Origin: Rhodobacteraceae bacterium XHP0102
Lineage (GTDB): Bacteria > Pseudomonadota > Alphaproteobacteria > Rhodobacterales > Rhodobacteraceae
Assembly (NCBI GenBank): GCA_025751475.1
Contig: JAOWLD010000002.1
Coordinates: 248,001-312,000 of the forward strand
Direction of reading: 5' to 3'
Length of the DNA: 64,000 nucleotides
The translations under genes and the position numbers were made by a program. Under the pieces are notes generated by a model, which saw only the letters and a program-made list of their open reading frames with translations, searched no databases and was not told the DNA's origin. Numbering within the stretch: the first letter of the stretch is position 1; the number at the start of each line of letters is the position of its first letter. Shown piece by piece: positions 36,520-45,813 of the stretch.

Positions 36520-37953
36520 GTGGCCAAGCAACCGATGTTAAAATTTGTCTCCGTGGCAAAAGAAACCCCCGTGAAACGGCCCGCCGAAGAACGCCGCGCG
36601 GATTTTCACGAGATTTATGCGGAGTATGCCGAGCAAAAAGCGGCGGAGCAAGCAGGCCGTTGCAGCCAATGTGGCGTGCCCTATTGCCAATCGCATTGCC
36701 CGTTGCACAACAATATCCCCGACTGGCTGCGCCTGACGGCGGAAGGTCGCCTTCAAGAAGCTTACGAGATCAGCCAAGCCACGAACACATTCCCTGAAAT
36801 TTGTGGCCGTATTTGCCCGCAAGATCGCCTGTGCGAAGGCAATTGCGTGATCGAACAATCGGGCCATGGCACTGTCACCATCGGGTCGGTCGAGAAATAC
36901 ATCACCGATACCGCATGGGATCAGGGTTGGGTCATGCCCATTGCACCCAAGGCCGAGCGTTCAGAATCTGTGGGAATTATTGGGGCAGGCCCAGGTGGTT
37001 TGGCCGCCGCGGATCGCTTGCGCCGCGCTGGTCTTCAGGTGACTGTTTATGATCGTTACGACCGCGCAGGCGGGCTTCTGACCTATGGAATTCCTGGGTT
37101 CAAATTGGAAAAGCCTGTGGTCATGCGCCGGAATGATCTGTTGGAAAAAGGCGGCGTCAAGTTCGAGTTGAACACCGATATTGGACGCGACATCACCTTT
37201 GAGGCGCTGCGCGAAAAGCACGACTATATCGTAATCGCGACAGGCGTTTATAAATCCCGCGATTTGGACGTGGCGGGCAAGGATGCCACGGGCATTGTAA
37301 AGGCTTTGGACTATCTGACAGCGTCCAACCGCAAAAGCTTTGGCGATGCGGTGCCAGAGTTTGACAGCGGTGCGTTGAACGCCCAAGGCAAAAAAGTGGT
37401 GGTCATTGGCGGCGGTGACACGGCGATGGATTGCGTGCGCAGCGCCATTCGGCAGGGGGCAACTTCGGTGAAATGCCTCTATCGCCGCGACCGCGCCAAT
37501 ATGCCAGGCAGCCAGCGCGAAGTGCAAAACGCCGAGGAAGAGGGCGTAGAGTTCGTCTGGCTCTCTGCACCAAAGGGCTTTGTCGGAAATCCTGTAACAG
37601 GTGTTGAGGTTCAGAAAATGCGCCTTGGCGCGCCTGATGCGACAGGACGTCAAAGCCCTGAGGTGATCGAGGGTGCAGATTATGTTGAGGACGCTGATCT
37701 GGTGATCATGGCCTTGGGGTTCGAGCCAGAAGACCTGCCCACGCTGTGGGGTTGTGCCGATCTGCCCGTGACGCGTTGGGGCACGGTCAAAACCGATTTC
37801 CGCAGCCATGAGACGGCCATGGAGAATGTCTATGCTGTGGGCGATATTGCGCGTGGGGCCAGTCTTGTGGTTTGGGCCATCCGTGATGGGCGCGAAGCGG
37901 CGGATGCGATCCTTGCAAAGATTGCAGGCCATTCCGTGATTGCGGCTGAGTGA
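36520..37953 (+). CDS. gltD: Glutamate synthase (NADPH) small subunit GltD
   Basis: GltD passes electrons from NADPH through FAD and iron-sulfur clusters to GltB. The GTG at 36520 (MAKQPMLKFVSV) gives 477 residues and follows a GGGAG ribosome-binding site; 39 more codons upstream are open but are A+T-rich leader. Two cysteine sets are seen: C48, C51, C56, C60 and C95, C99, C105, C109, the cluster ligands of the dihydropyrimidine-dehydrogenase-like N-terminus. FAD and NADPH sites are IIGAGPGGLAAADRL and VVVIGGGDTAMDCVR. gltB is 0.8 kb downstream with one small gene between. Confidence 0.96.
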   Translation: MAKQPMLKFVSVAKETPVKRPAEERRADFHEIYAEYAEQKAAEQAGRCSQCGVPYCQSHCPLHNNIPDWLRLTAEGRLQEAYEISQATNTFPEICGRICPQDRLCEGNCVIEQSGHGTVTIGSVEKYITDTAWDQGWVMPIAPKAERSESVGIIGAGPGGLAAADRLRRAGLQVTVYDRYDRAGGLLTYGIPGFKLEKPVVMRRNDLLEKGGVKFELNTDIGRDITFEALREKHDYIVIATGVYKSRDLDVAGKDATGIVKALDYLTASNRKSFGDAVPEFDSGALNAQGKKVVVIGGGDTAMDCVRSAIRQGATSVKCLYRRDRANMPGSQREVQNAEEEGVEFVWLSAPKGFVGNPVTGVEVQKMRLGAPDATGRQSPEVIEGADYVEDADLVIMALGFEPEDLPTLWGCADLPVTRWGTVKTDFRSHETAMENVYAVGDIARGASLVVWAIRDGREAADAILAKIAGHSVIAAE

Positions 37954-38666
37954 TCCAGATGGGCCGCTTTGTGCCTCATATCCCGCGACCTCTGTTTGGT
38001 CTTGTCCTTATGGGCGGGTTTTTTGCCTCTGCGCCGATGGTGCAGGCAGCACAGATCACGCCCCCACCAAGCTGCGAGGCATTTTTGACAGTGCAAAGTC
38101 GCGGCTGCATTGTGTCGCATTACTGGACTTGTACCGCTGACCCTGCTGGCACGCATTGGCGCCTAAGCATGGACAGCGATGGTCCGATCTCACTGTCATT
38201 CACAGATGAAGAATTCCGCTGGTTGGAATCGGTTGATTTGCGCAACGGCATCACATCCCGTTTGATCGAGCCTGAATCAGACCCCGCCAGTCTGACCGAG
38301 TTGATGGAAACGGGCCGCGACAGCTTTACCTTTGAGCTTCGCGTTGAAGATGGCGCGCGTGTCTTCACCCGCAGCTACAGTGGATTTGACGCGCTGACAG
38401 GCGAGCAAGTGACGATTGATGGCGAGCCATTGGCCCGCACAGAATTTGCCTATAGCCAAAGCGGGCCTGACGGCACGCGCAGCACTTCTGGGAACCAATA
38501 TGTCAGCCCTGAATTGCGGATGTTTTTTGGTGGAAAAGAGACACTCACTTTGCCCGATGGTGCCGAAATTCCATATGACGCCAGCCCCGTTGATTTTGCC
38601 CGACCCAATGAGGCGGGATTTCTGAATGCTTTGCCGCTTTATGATTGCGGCGATGTTTTATCCTAG
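37950..38666 (+). CDS. Uncharacterised secreted protein between gltD and gltB
   Basis: I do not recognise a family. The GTG at 37950 overlaps the gltD stop (GTGA); an ATG at 37959 (MGRFVPHIPRPLF) is the alternative. The N-terminus is a likely signal peptide ending around MVQAAQ. The mature part of about 200 residues is rich in beta-type sequence (FTFELRVEDGARVF) and has a few Cys residues (CEAF, GCIVSHYWTC, CGD near the end) that could form disulfides. Its place within the glutamate synthase operon is odd for a secreted protein and suggests cotranscription without a shared pathway, or an unknown role in nitrogen status. Confidence 0.7.
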   Translation: MIQMGRFVPHIPRPLFGLVLMGGFFASAPMVQAAQITPPPSCEAFLTVQSRGCIVSHYWTCTADPAGTHWRLSMDSDGPISLSFTDEEFRWLESVDLRNGITSRLIEPESDPASLTELMETGRDSFTFELRVEDGARVFTRSYSGFDALTGEQVTIDGEPLARTEFAYSQSGPDGTRSTSGNQYVSPELRMFFGGKETLTLPDGAEIPYDASPVDFARPNEAGFLNALPLYDCGDVLS

Positions 38667-38724
38667 GGCCTTGGCCCGTTTCGCGCATCCCGAAGATGCC
38701 CCTTCCGAAAGAAAGGTATGAGTG

Positions 38725-41700
38725 ATGACCAAGTTTGATGCCGAATGGGTGGCCGCAGAAGAAGCCAAGCGCGCATTTTTGGCCGAGCACGGGATGTATT
38801 CCCACGAGGAGGAACATTCCTCTTGTGGCGTGGGTTTGGTCGTTGCTGTTGATGGCAAACCTTCGCGCCGCGTGGTGGAAAATGGGATTAACGCGCTTAA
38901 GGCGGTCTGGCATCGCGGCGCTGTGGATGCCGATGGAAAGACAGGCGATGGCGCAGGCATCCATGTGCAAATCCCTGTTCAGTTTTTCTACGATCAGATT
39001 CGCCGCACAGGTCACGAGCCTGAATCCGACAAGCTGATTGCCGTGGGACAGGTGTTTTTGCCCCGTTCCGATTTTGGCGCGCAAGAGCGCTGCCGCACGA
39101 TTGTCGAGACCGAAGTTTTGCGTATGGGCCATTATATCTACGGCTGGCGTCATGTGCCTGTGGACACGTCTTGTCTTGGTGAAAAGGCGAATGCCACACG
39201 GCCCGAGATTGAACAGATCCTGATCCGCAATGAGAAAGGCATCGACCAAGAAGCCTTTGAGCGCGAGCTTTATGTGATCCGCCGCCGCATCGAAAAGGCC
39301 GCCGCCGCCGCGGGTGTGGGACAGCTCTACCTGTGTTCGTTGTCTTGCCGTTCGATCATTTACAAAGGCATGATGCTGGCCGAGCAGGTTGCGGAGTTCT
39401 ACCCCGATCTTCAGGATGAGCGATTTGAGAGCGCCTTTGCGATCTATCACCAGCGCTATTCGACCAACACGTTCCCGCAATGGTGGCTGGCACAGCCGTT
39501 TCGTATGTTGGCCCATAACGGCGAGATCAACACCCTAAAAGGCAACGTGAATTGGATGAAAAGCCATGAGATCCGCATGGCATCCACCTATTTTGGGGAC
39601 ATGGCTGAAGACATTAAGCCGATTATCGCACAAGGGTCTTCTGACTCTGCCGCGCTTGATGCGGTGTTCGAGGTATTGGTGCGCGCAGGACGTAACGCGC
39701 CGATGGCCAAAACCATGTTGGTGCCCGAAGCTTGGAGCCAAACCGCCAGTGAATTGCCACAGGCGTGGCAGGATATGTATTCATATTGTAACAGCGTCAT
39801 GGAACCATGGGATGGCCCCGCCGCCCTTGCCATGACCGATGGCCGTTGGGTCTGCGCAGGCTTGGATCGCAACGGTCTGCGCCCTATGCGCTATGTCGTG
39901 ACGGGTGATGGGATGCTGATTGCCGGCTCGGAAGCGGGCATGGTGCCCGTGGATGAGGCCCGCGTCATTGAAAAAGGCGCGCTTGGCCCGGGTCAGATGA
40001 TTGCAGTCGATATGGAAGCGCAGAAGCTGTTCCACGACACGGAGATCAAGGATGCTTTGGCGGCGGCACGGCCCTTTGGCGATTGGGTGGGCAAGATCAC
40101 CGACCTGGCCAAAGAAACCGAAGGTCTGACGGAAACGGCTATTTTTTCGGGTGAAGACCTGCGCCGCCGTCAGGTCGCTGCGGGCTACACGATTGAGGAA
40201 TTGGAGCATATTCTTGCGCCCATGGCCGAGGATGGGAAGGAGGCCTTGGCCTCTATGGGCGATGACACGCCGAGCGCGGTTCTGTCCAAAAAATATCGCC
40301 CACTCAGTCACTTCTTCCGCCAGAATTTCAGTCAGGTGACGAACCCCCCGATTGACAGTCTGCGCGAATATCGGGTGATGAGCCTGAAAACGCGCTTCGG
40401 CAATCTTAAGAACGTGCTGGATGAGGACAGCAGCCAGACCGAGATTTTGGTTCTCGACAGTCCTTTTGTGGGGAACGCGCAATTTGATGCGATGGTAAAG
40501 CATTTTGGCGATGCCGTGGTGACCATTGATGCGACCTTCGCCGCTGGTTCGGACAAAAACGGGCTGCGCGATGGCTTGGCGCGTCTGCGTCAGGAAGCCG
40601 AGGATGCGGTGCGTTCGGGCGCGGCGCATATCGTGCTGACGGATCGTTTCCAAAACGCCGAAAAAGTCGCAATGCCGATGATCTTGGCGACAAGTGCGGT
40701 GCATTCATGGTTGACGCGCAAGGGGCTGCGAACCTTCTGTTCGCTCAACATTCGCTCGGCGGAATGCATCGACCCGCATTATTTTGCCGTTTTGGTGGGT
40801 TGCGGTGCCACCACAGTCAACGCCTATTTGGCCGAGGATTCCTTGGCTGATCGTATTGATCGTGGTCTGCTGGACGGCACATTGACCGAAGCGGTCGCCC
40901 GCTATCGCAACGCGATTGACCAAGGCTTGTTGAAGATCATGGCCAAGATGGGGATTTCGGTGATCTCCTCATATCGCGGCGGTTTGAACTTCGAGGCCGT
41001 GGGTCTGAGCCGTGCGATGGTTGCGGAATATTTCCCTGGTATGACCAGCCGCATTTCAGGCATTGGCGTTTCGGGCCTTCAGAAAAAATGTGAAGAAGTC
41101 CACGCGCTTGGCTGGTTGCAGGGCGATGGTATCTTGCCGATTGGTGGTTTTTATAAGGCGCGCCGCTCTGGTGAAACCCACGCTTGGGAAGCGCAGTCGA
41201 TGCATATGATGCAGATGGCGTGCAACAAGGCGTCTTTTGAGTTGTGGAAGCAATATTCCGCCAAGATGCGCGCCAACCCGCCGATTCATTTGCGCGATTT
41301 GTTGGATATCAAGCCTCTGGGTCAGCCCATTCCGATTGAGGAGGTGGAATCCATTACCTCAATCCGCAAGCGCTTTGTCACTCCAGGTATGAGCCTTGGT
41401 GCACTTAGCCCTGAGGCCCATAAAACGCTCAACGTGGCCATGAATCGAATTGGCGCAAAATCGGACAGTGGTGAAGGTGGCGAAGATCCCGCGCATTTCA
41501 CGCCAGAGCCAAATGGCGACAACCCAAGCGCCAAGATCAAACAGGTCGCATCGGGCCGCTTTGGTGTCACCGCAGAATACCTGAACCATTGCGAGGAGTT
41601 GGAGATCAAGGTCGCGCAAGGTGCCAAGCCTGGTGAAGGTGGCCAGTTGCCTGGCATGAAGGTGACCGATCTGATTGCGCGCCTGCGTCATTCAACCAAA

Positions 41701-43263
41701 GGTGTGACGCTGATCTCGCCGCCGCCGCATCACGATATTTATTCCATCGAGGATTTGGCGCAGCTGATCTATGACCTCAAGCAGATCAATCCACGTGCCA
41801 AAGTGACCGTGAAACTGGTGGCCTCATCTGGCGTTGGCACGATTGCAGCAGGTGTTGCCAAAGCAAAGGCGGATGTGATCCTGATCTCGGGCCATAATGG
41901 TGGCACGGGTGCAAGCCCCGCGACCTCGATCAAATATGCGGGTCTGCCATGGGAAATGGGCCTGACCGAGGCGCATCAAGTTTTGTCGATGAACAACCTG
42001 CGTGACCGCATTACCTTGCGCACCGATGGTGGCTTGCGCACAGGCCGTGATATCGTCATGGCGGCCATGATGGGGGCTGAGGAATACGGCATCGGCACGG
42101 CTGCATTGATTGCCATGGGGTGCATCATGGTGCGCCAGTGCCAGTCGAACACCTGCCCTGTGGGCGTTTGCACGCAAGATGAAAGCTTGCGCGCAAAATT
42201 TACAGGGAATGCGGATAAGGTTGTCAATCTCATCACCTTCTACGCCCAAGAAGTGCGCGAGATTCTGGCCGAGATCGGCGCACATAGCCTTGACGATGTA
42301 ATCGGGCGTGCGGATTTGCTGACGCAGGTCAGCCGTGGTTCAGCACATCTTGATGATCTGGATCTCAATCCAATGCTGATCACGGTCGATGGTGCGGATA
42401 AGATCGTCTATGACCGCAACAAGCCCCGCAATGCTGTGCCCGACACATTGGACGCCCAGATCGTGAAAGATGCTGCGCGCTTCCTTGAAGATGGCGAAAA
42501 GATGCAATTGTCCTATGCGGTGCAAAATACATTGCGCACCATTGGCACCCGCGTCTCCAGTCATATCGTCAAGAATTTTGGGATGCGCAACAGTTTGCAG
42601 CCAGATCATTTGACGGTGAAGCTGGAAGGCTCGGCTGGTCAATCTTTGGGCGCATTCGCCGCCCCTGGGTTGAAGCTTGAGGTGTCAGGCGATGCCAATG
42701 ACTATGTCGGCAAGGGTCTGTCGGGGGGCACGATTGTCGTGAAACCTGCGCAGGTCAGCCCGCTGACCGCATCGGAAAACGTCATCATTGGCAACACGGT
42801 GCTTTACGGCGCGACCGATGGTTACCTTTTTGCGGCAGGGCGTTCAGGCGAACGGTTCGCGGTGCGCAATTCAGGCGCCAAAGTCGTGATCGAAGGGTGT
42901 GGCTCGAATGGTTGCGAATATATGACGGGCGGTGTCGCGGTCATATTGGGGTCTATCGGCGCGAATTTCGGCGCAGGTATGACAGGCGGGATGGCCTATC
43001 TCTATGATCCAAGCGGCGAGGCCCTGACCAATATGAACCTTGAGACGCTTGTCACCTGCCCTGTAACCGTTGCCCATTGGGAGGCGCAACTGCTTGATCT
43101 TTTGCAGCGCCATTTGGCCGAGACAGGCTCACGTAAGGCGGATATGATCCTTCAGAACTGGGAAGTCGAGAAGGGCAATTTCCTTCAGGTTTGCCCCAAG
43201 GAGATGCTGAACAAACTGGCGCATCCGATCAGCCTTGAAGCCACGGCTGTCCCTGCCGAGTAA
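38725..43263 (+). CDS. gltB: Glutamate synthase (NADPH) large subunit GltB
   Basis: GltB makes two glutamates from glutamine and 2-oxoglutarate. The ATG at 38725 (8 nt after AGAAAGG) gives 1,512 residues; a GTG one codon earlier is possible. The glutaminase nucleophile is C34 in SSCGVGLVV, implying removal of a 33-residue propeptide. The FMN domain carries the 3Fe-4S motif C-x5-C-x4-C (C1133, C1139, C1144). The C-terminal GXGXG-type beta-helix (GSNGCEYMTGG) is present. It ends 20 nt from the convergent serB. Confidence 0.98.
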   Translation: MTKFDAEWVAAEEAKRAFLAEHGMYSHEEEHSSCGVGLVVAVDGKPSRRVVENGINALKAVWHRGAVDADGKTGDGAGIHVQIPVQFFYDQIRRTGHEPESDKLIAVGQVFLPRSDFGAQERCRTIVETEVLRMGHYIYGWRHVPVDTSCLGEKANATRPEIEQILIRNEKGIDQEAFERELYVIRRRIEKAAAAAGVGQLYLCSLSCRSIIYKGMMLAEQVAEFYPDLQDERFESAFAIYHQRYSTNTFPQWWLAQPFRMLAHNGEINTLKGNVNWMKSHEIRMASTYFGDMAEDIKPIIAQGSSDSAALDAVFEVLVRAGRNAPMAKTMLVPEAWSQTASELPQAWQDMYSYCNSVMEPWDGPAALAMTDGRWVCAGLDRNGLRPMRYVVTGDGMLIAGSEAGMVPVDEARVIEKGALGPGQMIAVDMEAQKLFHDTEIKDALAAARPFGDWVGKITDLAKETEGLTETAIFSGEDLRRRQVAAGYTIEELEHILAPMAEDGKEALASMGDDTPSAVLSKKYRPLSHFFRQNFSQVTNPPIDSLREYRVMSLKTRFGNLKNVLDEDSSQTEILVLDSPFVGNAQFDAMVKHFGDAVVTIDATFAAGSDKNGLRDGLARLRQEAEDAVRSGAAHIVLTDRFQNAEKVAMPMILATSAVHSWLTRKGLRTFCSLNIRSAECIDPHYFAVLVGCGATTVNAYLAEDSLADRIDRGLLDGTLTEAVARYRNAIDQGLLKIMAKMGISVISSYRGGLNFEAVGLSRAMVAEYFPGMTSRISGIGVSGLQKKCEEVHALGWLQGDGILPIGGFYKARRSGETHAWEAQSMHMMQMACNKASFELWKQYSAKMRANPPIHLRDLLDIKPLGQPIPIEEVESITSIRKRFVTPGMSLGALSPEAHKTLNVAMNRIGAKSDSGEGGEDPAHFTPEPNGDNPSAKIKQVASGRFGVTAEYLNHCEELEIKVAQGAKPGEGGQLPGMKVTDLIARLRHSTKGVTLISPPPHHDIYSIEDLAQLIYDLKQINPRAKVTVKLVASSGVGTIAAGVAKAKADVILISGHNGGTGASPATSIKYAGLPWEMGLTEAHQVLSMNNLRDRITLRTDGGLRTGRDIVMAAMMGAEEYGIGTAALIAMGCIMVRQCQSNTCPVGVCTQDESLRAKFTGNADKVVNLITFYAQEVREILAEIGAHSLDDVIGRADLLTQVSRGSAHLDDLDLNPMLITVDGADKIVYDRNKPRNAVPDTLDAQIVKDAARFLEDGEKMQLSYAVQNTLRTIGTRVSSHIVKNFGMRNSLQPDHLTVKLEGSAGQSLGAFAAPGLKLEVSGDANDYVGKGLSGGTIVVKPAQVSPLTASENVIIGNTVLYGATDGYLFAAGRSGERFAVRNSGAKVVIEGCGSNGCEYMTGGVAVILGSIGANFGAGMTGGMAYLYDPSGEALTNMNLETLVTCPVTVAHWEAQLLDLLQRHLAETGSRKADMILQNWEVEKGNFLQVCPKEMLNKLAHPISLEATAVPAE

Positions 43264-43283
43264 GCGCAAACGTCCTGGTCATT

Positions 43284-44159
43284 TTACGGGGTGACGAAAT
43301 CCGTCACCCCGTAGCCTTGCAGATACAAAAGCGCCGTGAGATCGCCGTGATTGATGCGGTGTTTGGCTTGGGCTTGCACGGTGGGTTTGGCGTGCAAGGC
43401 CACACCTGTGCCCGCCAATTGCAGCATACCCAAATCATTGGCGCCATCACCCACCGCCAGAACATCCTCAGGCGAGAGGCCAAGCCGCGCGGTGATGTCG
43501 TGCAAGGCTTCGACCTTTGCCTCACGCCCCAAGATGGGATGCCCCACGGCGCCTGTCAGCTTGCCGTTCTCCGCGCAAAGCGTGTTGGCACGATTTTCAT
43601 CAAACCCAAGTTTTGCGGCAATTGCGGCGGTAAAGGCGGTGAACCCACCTGACACAAGCGCGGCATAGGCACCGTTGGCCTTCATTGTGGCCAAAAGAAC
43701 TGGACCGCCTGGCATGAGATGGATGCGTTTGTTTAAAACATGGGTGATCACGGATACATCCAAACCCTTGAGCAGGGCCACACGTTCGCGCAACGCGCCA
43801 TCGAAATCCAATTCGCCGTTCATCGCGCGCGCTGTGATCTCGGCCACGCGCGGGCCAACCCCTGCTTCTGCGGCCAGTTCATCGATACATTCTTGTCGGA
43901 TCATGGTCGAATCCATATCCGCAAGAAGCATCTTTTTACGCCGCCCTTCCATGGGTTGCAGCACCATATCCACCCCTTCGGTTTGCAGGTCTGCCCAGAT
44001 GTCTGCGGCGTGATCAGGCGCAGTTGGAATGACGAACTCGGCGGCCTGATTGGGGTGCAGCCAAATCGCATCCCCTCCACCCAACGCATTGCGCAGGCTG
44101 CTGACCAATTCTGGCTCCAGATGCATCGCAGGGTTGGTGATCAAAGTGACGACATACAT
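43284..44159 (-). CDS. serB: Phosphoserine phosphatase SerB
   Basis: SerB catalyses the last step of serine synthesis. From ATG 44159 (MYVVTLITNP) it has 291 residues; 88 more codons upstream are open but would overlap the divergent hydrolase gene. The HAD motif DMDST (81-85; D81 and D83 catalytic) and motif GDGANDLGML are intact, and an N-terminal ACT-like region precedes them. serC, the preceding pathway step, begins at the right end of this window. Confidence 0.95.
   Translation of the reverse strand: MYVVTLITNPAMHLEPELVSSLRNALGGGDAIWLHPNQAAEFVIPTAPDHAADIWADLQTEGVDMVLQPMEGRRKKMLLADMDSTMIRQECIDELAAEAGVGPRVAEITARAMNGELDFDGALRERVALLKGLDVSVITHVLNKRIHLMPGGPVLLATMKANGAYAALVSGGFTAFTAAIAAKLGFDENRANTLCAENGKLTGAVGHPILGREAKVEALHDITARLGLSPEDVLAVGDGANDLGMLQLAGTGVALHAKPTVQAQAKHRINHGDLTALLYLQGYGVTDFVTP
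43285..43313. repeat. 12-bp inverted repeat at the gltB-serB junction (inside serB 3' end)
   Basis: A perfect 12-bp stem (43285-43296 with 43302-43313) with loop AAATC encodes the final residues of SerB (YGVTDFVTP and stop). It can form in transcripts from both sides. No T tract follows on either strand, so it is not a standard intrinsic terminator; it may block exonucleases or assist Rho-dependent ends. Confidence 0.7.
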
Positions 44160-44307
44160 GGGAAAGCCTATCGAATTGGGATTGAACGCATCGAACCTAT
44201 AGGTAATGCGGCGGGCCATTTCCAGAACTTCAATAAGGACGGGTGCGTTTGCCGCGATTATCGGGTAGCTTACATAGGACCGCGCCAAAACGAGGGGCCA
44301 TCGCGCC

Positions 44308-45813
44308 ATGATCCGCGCCGCAATCGGTTTTATTTTGGGACTTACCCTATTGGCCGCCGCCGTATTGGTGCTTGAGCGGAATCGTGCGGGTGTGGTGCAG
44401 CGCGATATGGTTTGGGGCAGCACCCCTGTGACATGGATGGAGCAGCAAGGGACAGATGGCCCTTTGGTTGTGATCGCGCATGGCTTTGCGGGATCACGGC
44501 CCTTGATGCAGGCTTATCAGATCGCCTTGGCCCAGGCGGGCTATCGGACCGTGAGCTTCGATTTCGAGGGCCATGGCCGCAACCCGCAACCGATGCGCGG
44601 CGATGTCACGGCCCTTGATGGGACAACGGCATTTCTGATGGATGAATTGGCCCGTGTCACGGATCGTGCGGTTGAATTGGCGGGCGTGGATCGTGGCTTG
44701 GCTTATCTGGGACACTCCATGGCCAGTGATATCATCATTCGCCAATCCTTACGTGATCCGCGGGTCGATACGGTTGTGGGCCTGTCGGTATTTTCTTTGG
44801 CAATCACGGCGGATGCGCCGCAATCGCTTCTGATGATCAATGGGCAATGGGAGGCAGGTTTGCGGGCCGCGGCCCGCGCTGTCATGGGTGAGATTGGCGC
44901 AAGTGAGGGTCAGGTGATCCGCGATGAGGCGGGCTTTGCCCGCGCGGCATTGGTGGCCCCATGGGTGGAGCACGTGGGTATCCTCTATTCCCGAAATGCG
45001 ATTGCAGAGACGATATCATGGCTTGATCAACGCTTTGACATTCCGCGCCAAAGCGCCCCGCATATTATGCCGATGGGTCAAGTGATCTTGCTTGGATTTG
45101 CGGGTTTGGTCACGGCTTTGGCCAGTCTTGCGACCATGCTGTTCGGGCGTCGTGTGCGGCGGGTCCTGCCGATTGCGCCACGTGCTTTTTGGTTGGCCAC
45201 AATTGCCCCAGCGGTGATCACGCCGCTTGTCTTACAAGGCGCGGGTCTGGCCTTTCTGCCTGTCATTCTGGCGGATTACCTTGCTCTGCATCTCACAGTT
45301 TATGGGTTTTTGGCGATTGGGATCCTGCTTTTGACGGGGCACGCAGGCGTGATCTTTCCCTCCGTTTCGCGGATGTGGCGCAGTGTCAGTATTGGTCTGG
45401 GCTTTGGCGCGGTCAGCCTTGCCCTTTTGGGGCTGTATCTCGACCGCTATGTCGGCAGTTTTTGGTCTGGGGATGCGCGGGCCTTGCCGTTTCTTGTGAT
45501 CCTTGTGGGCGCGGTGCCTGCCATGATTGCGGATGCGGCACTCCAATCTGCGGCACGCGCCCCGATTTGGCAGCGGGTTGTGGTGCGACTGGCCTTCCTC
45601 GCCTCTCTTGGAGGCGCGGTGGCGTTGGATTTTGACCGAATGATGTTTTTGGTCCTGATTTTGCCTGTGATTGTCTTGTTTTACGCAAGTTTTGGCTTCG
45701 TCTATGGTCGCATCGGGCGGGGTCAAGGTGCGGTTCTTGGCATGGCGGTCGCGATGGCCCTGGCCTTGGCTTGGGCCTTGGCCGCAAGCTTTCCCTTGTT
45801 TGAGGCGGTTTAG
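44308..45813 (+). CDS. Alpha/beta hydrolase fused to a multi-spanning membrane domain
   Basis: The 501-residue protein starts with a membrane segment (AAIGFILGLTLLAAAVLVL), then an alpha/beta hydrolase domain: oxyanion-region HGF (58-60), FDFEGHGRN and nucleophile elbow GHSMAS (135-140, S137). From about residue 250 on there are some seven further membrane segments. The substrate is unknown; hydrolases of this shape may act on lipids or peptides at the membrane. It is divergent from serB. Its stop overlaps the convergent lipocalin-like gene by 4 nt (TTAG). Confidence 0.75.
   Translation: MIRAAIGFILGLTLLAAAVLVLERNRAGVVQRDMVWGSTPVTWMEQQGTDGPLVVIAHGFAGSRPLMQAYQIALAQAGYRTVSFDFEGHGRNPQPMRGDVTALDGTTAFLMDELARVTDRAVELAGVDRGLAYLGHSMASDIIIRQSLRDPRVDTVVGLSVFSLAITADAPQSLLMINGQWEAGLRAAARAVMGEIGASEGQVIRDEAGFARAALVAPWVEHVGILYSRNAIAETISWLDQRFDIPRQSAPHIMPMGQVILLGFAGLVTALASLATMLFGRRVRRVLPIAPRAFWLATIAPAVITPLVLQGAGLAFLPVILADYLALHLTVYGFLAIGILLLTGHAGVIFPSVSRMWRSVSIGLGFGAVSLALLGLYLDRYVGSFWSGDARALPFLVILVGAVPAMIADAALQSAARAPIWQRVVVRLAFLASLGGAVALDFDRMMFLVLILPVIVLFYASFGFVYGRIGRGQGAVLGMAVAMALALAWALAASFPLFEAV

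Noticed and set aside
36961-37932. 323-codon open frame on the minus strand
   Set aside because: Antisense to gltD, no motif, no ribosome-binding site.
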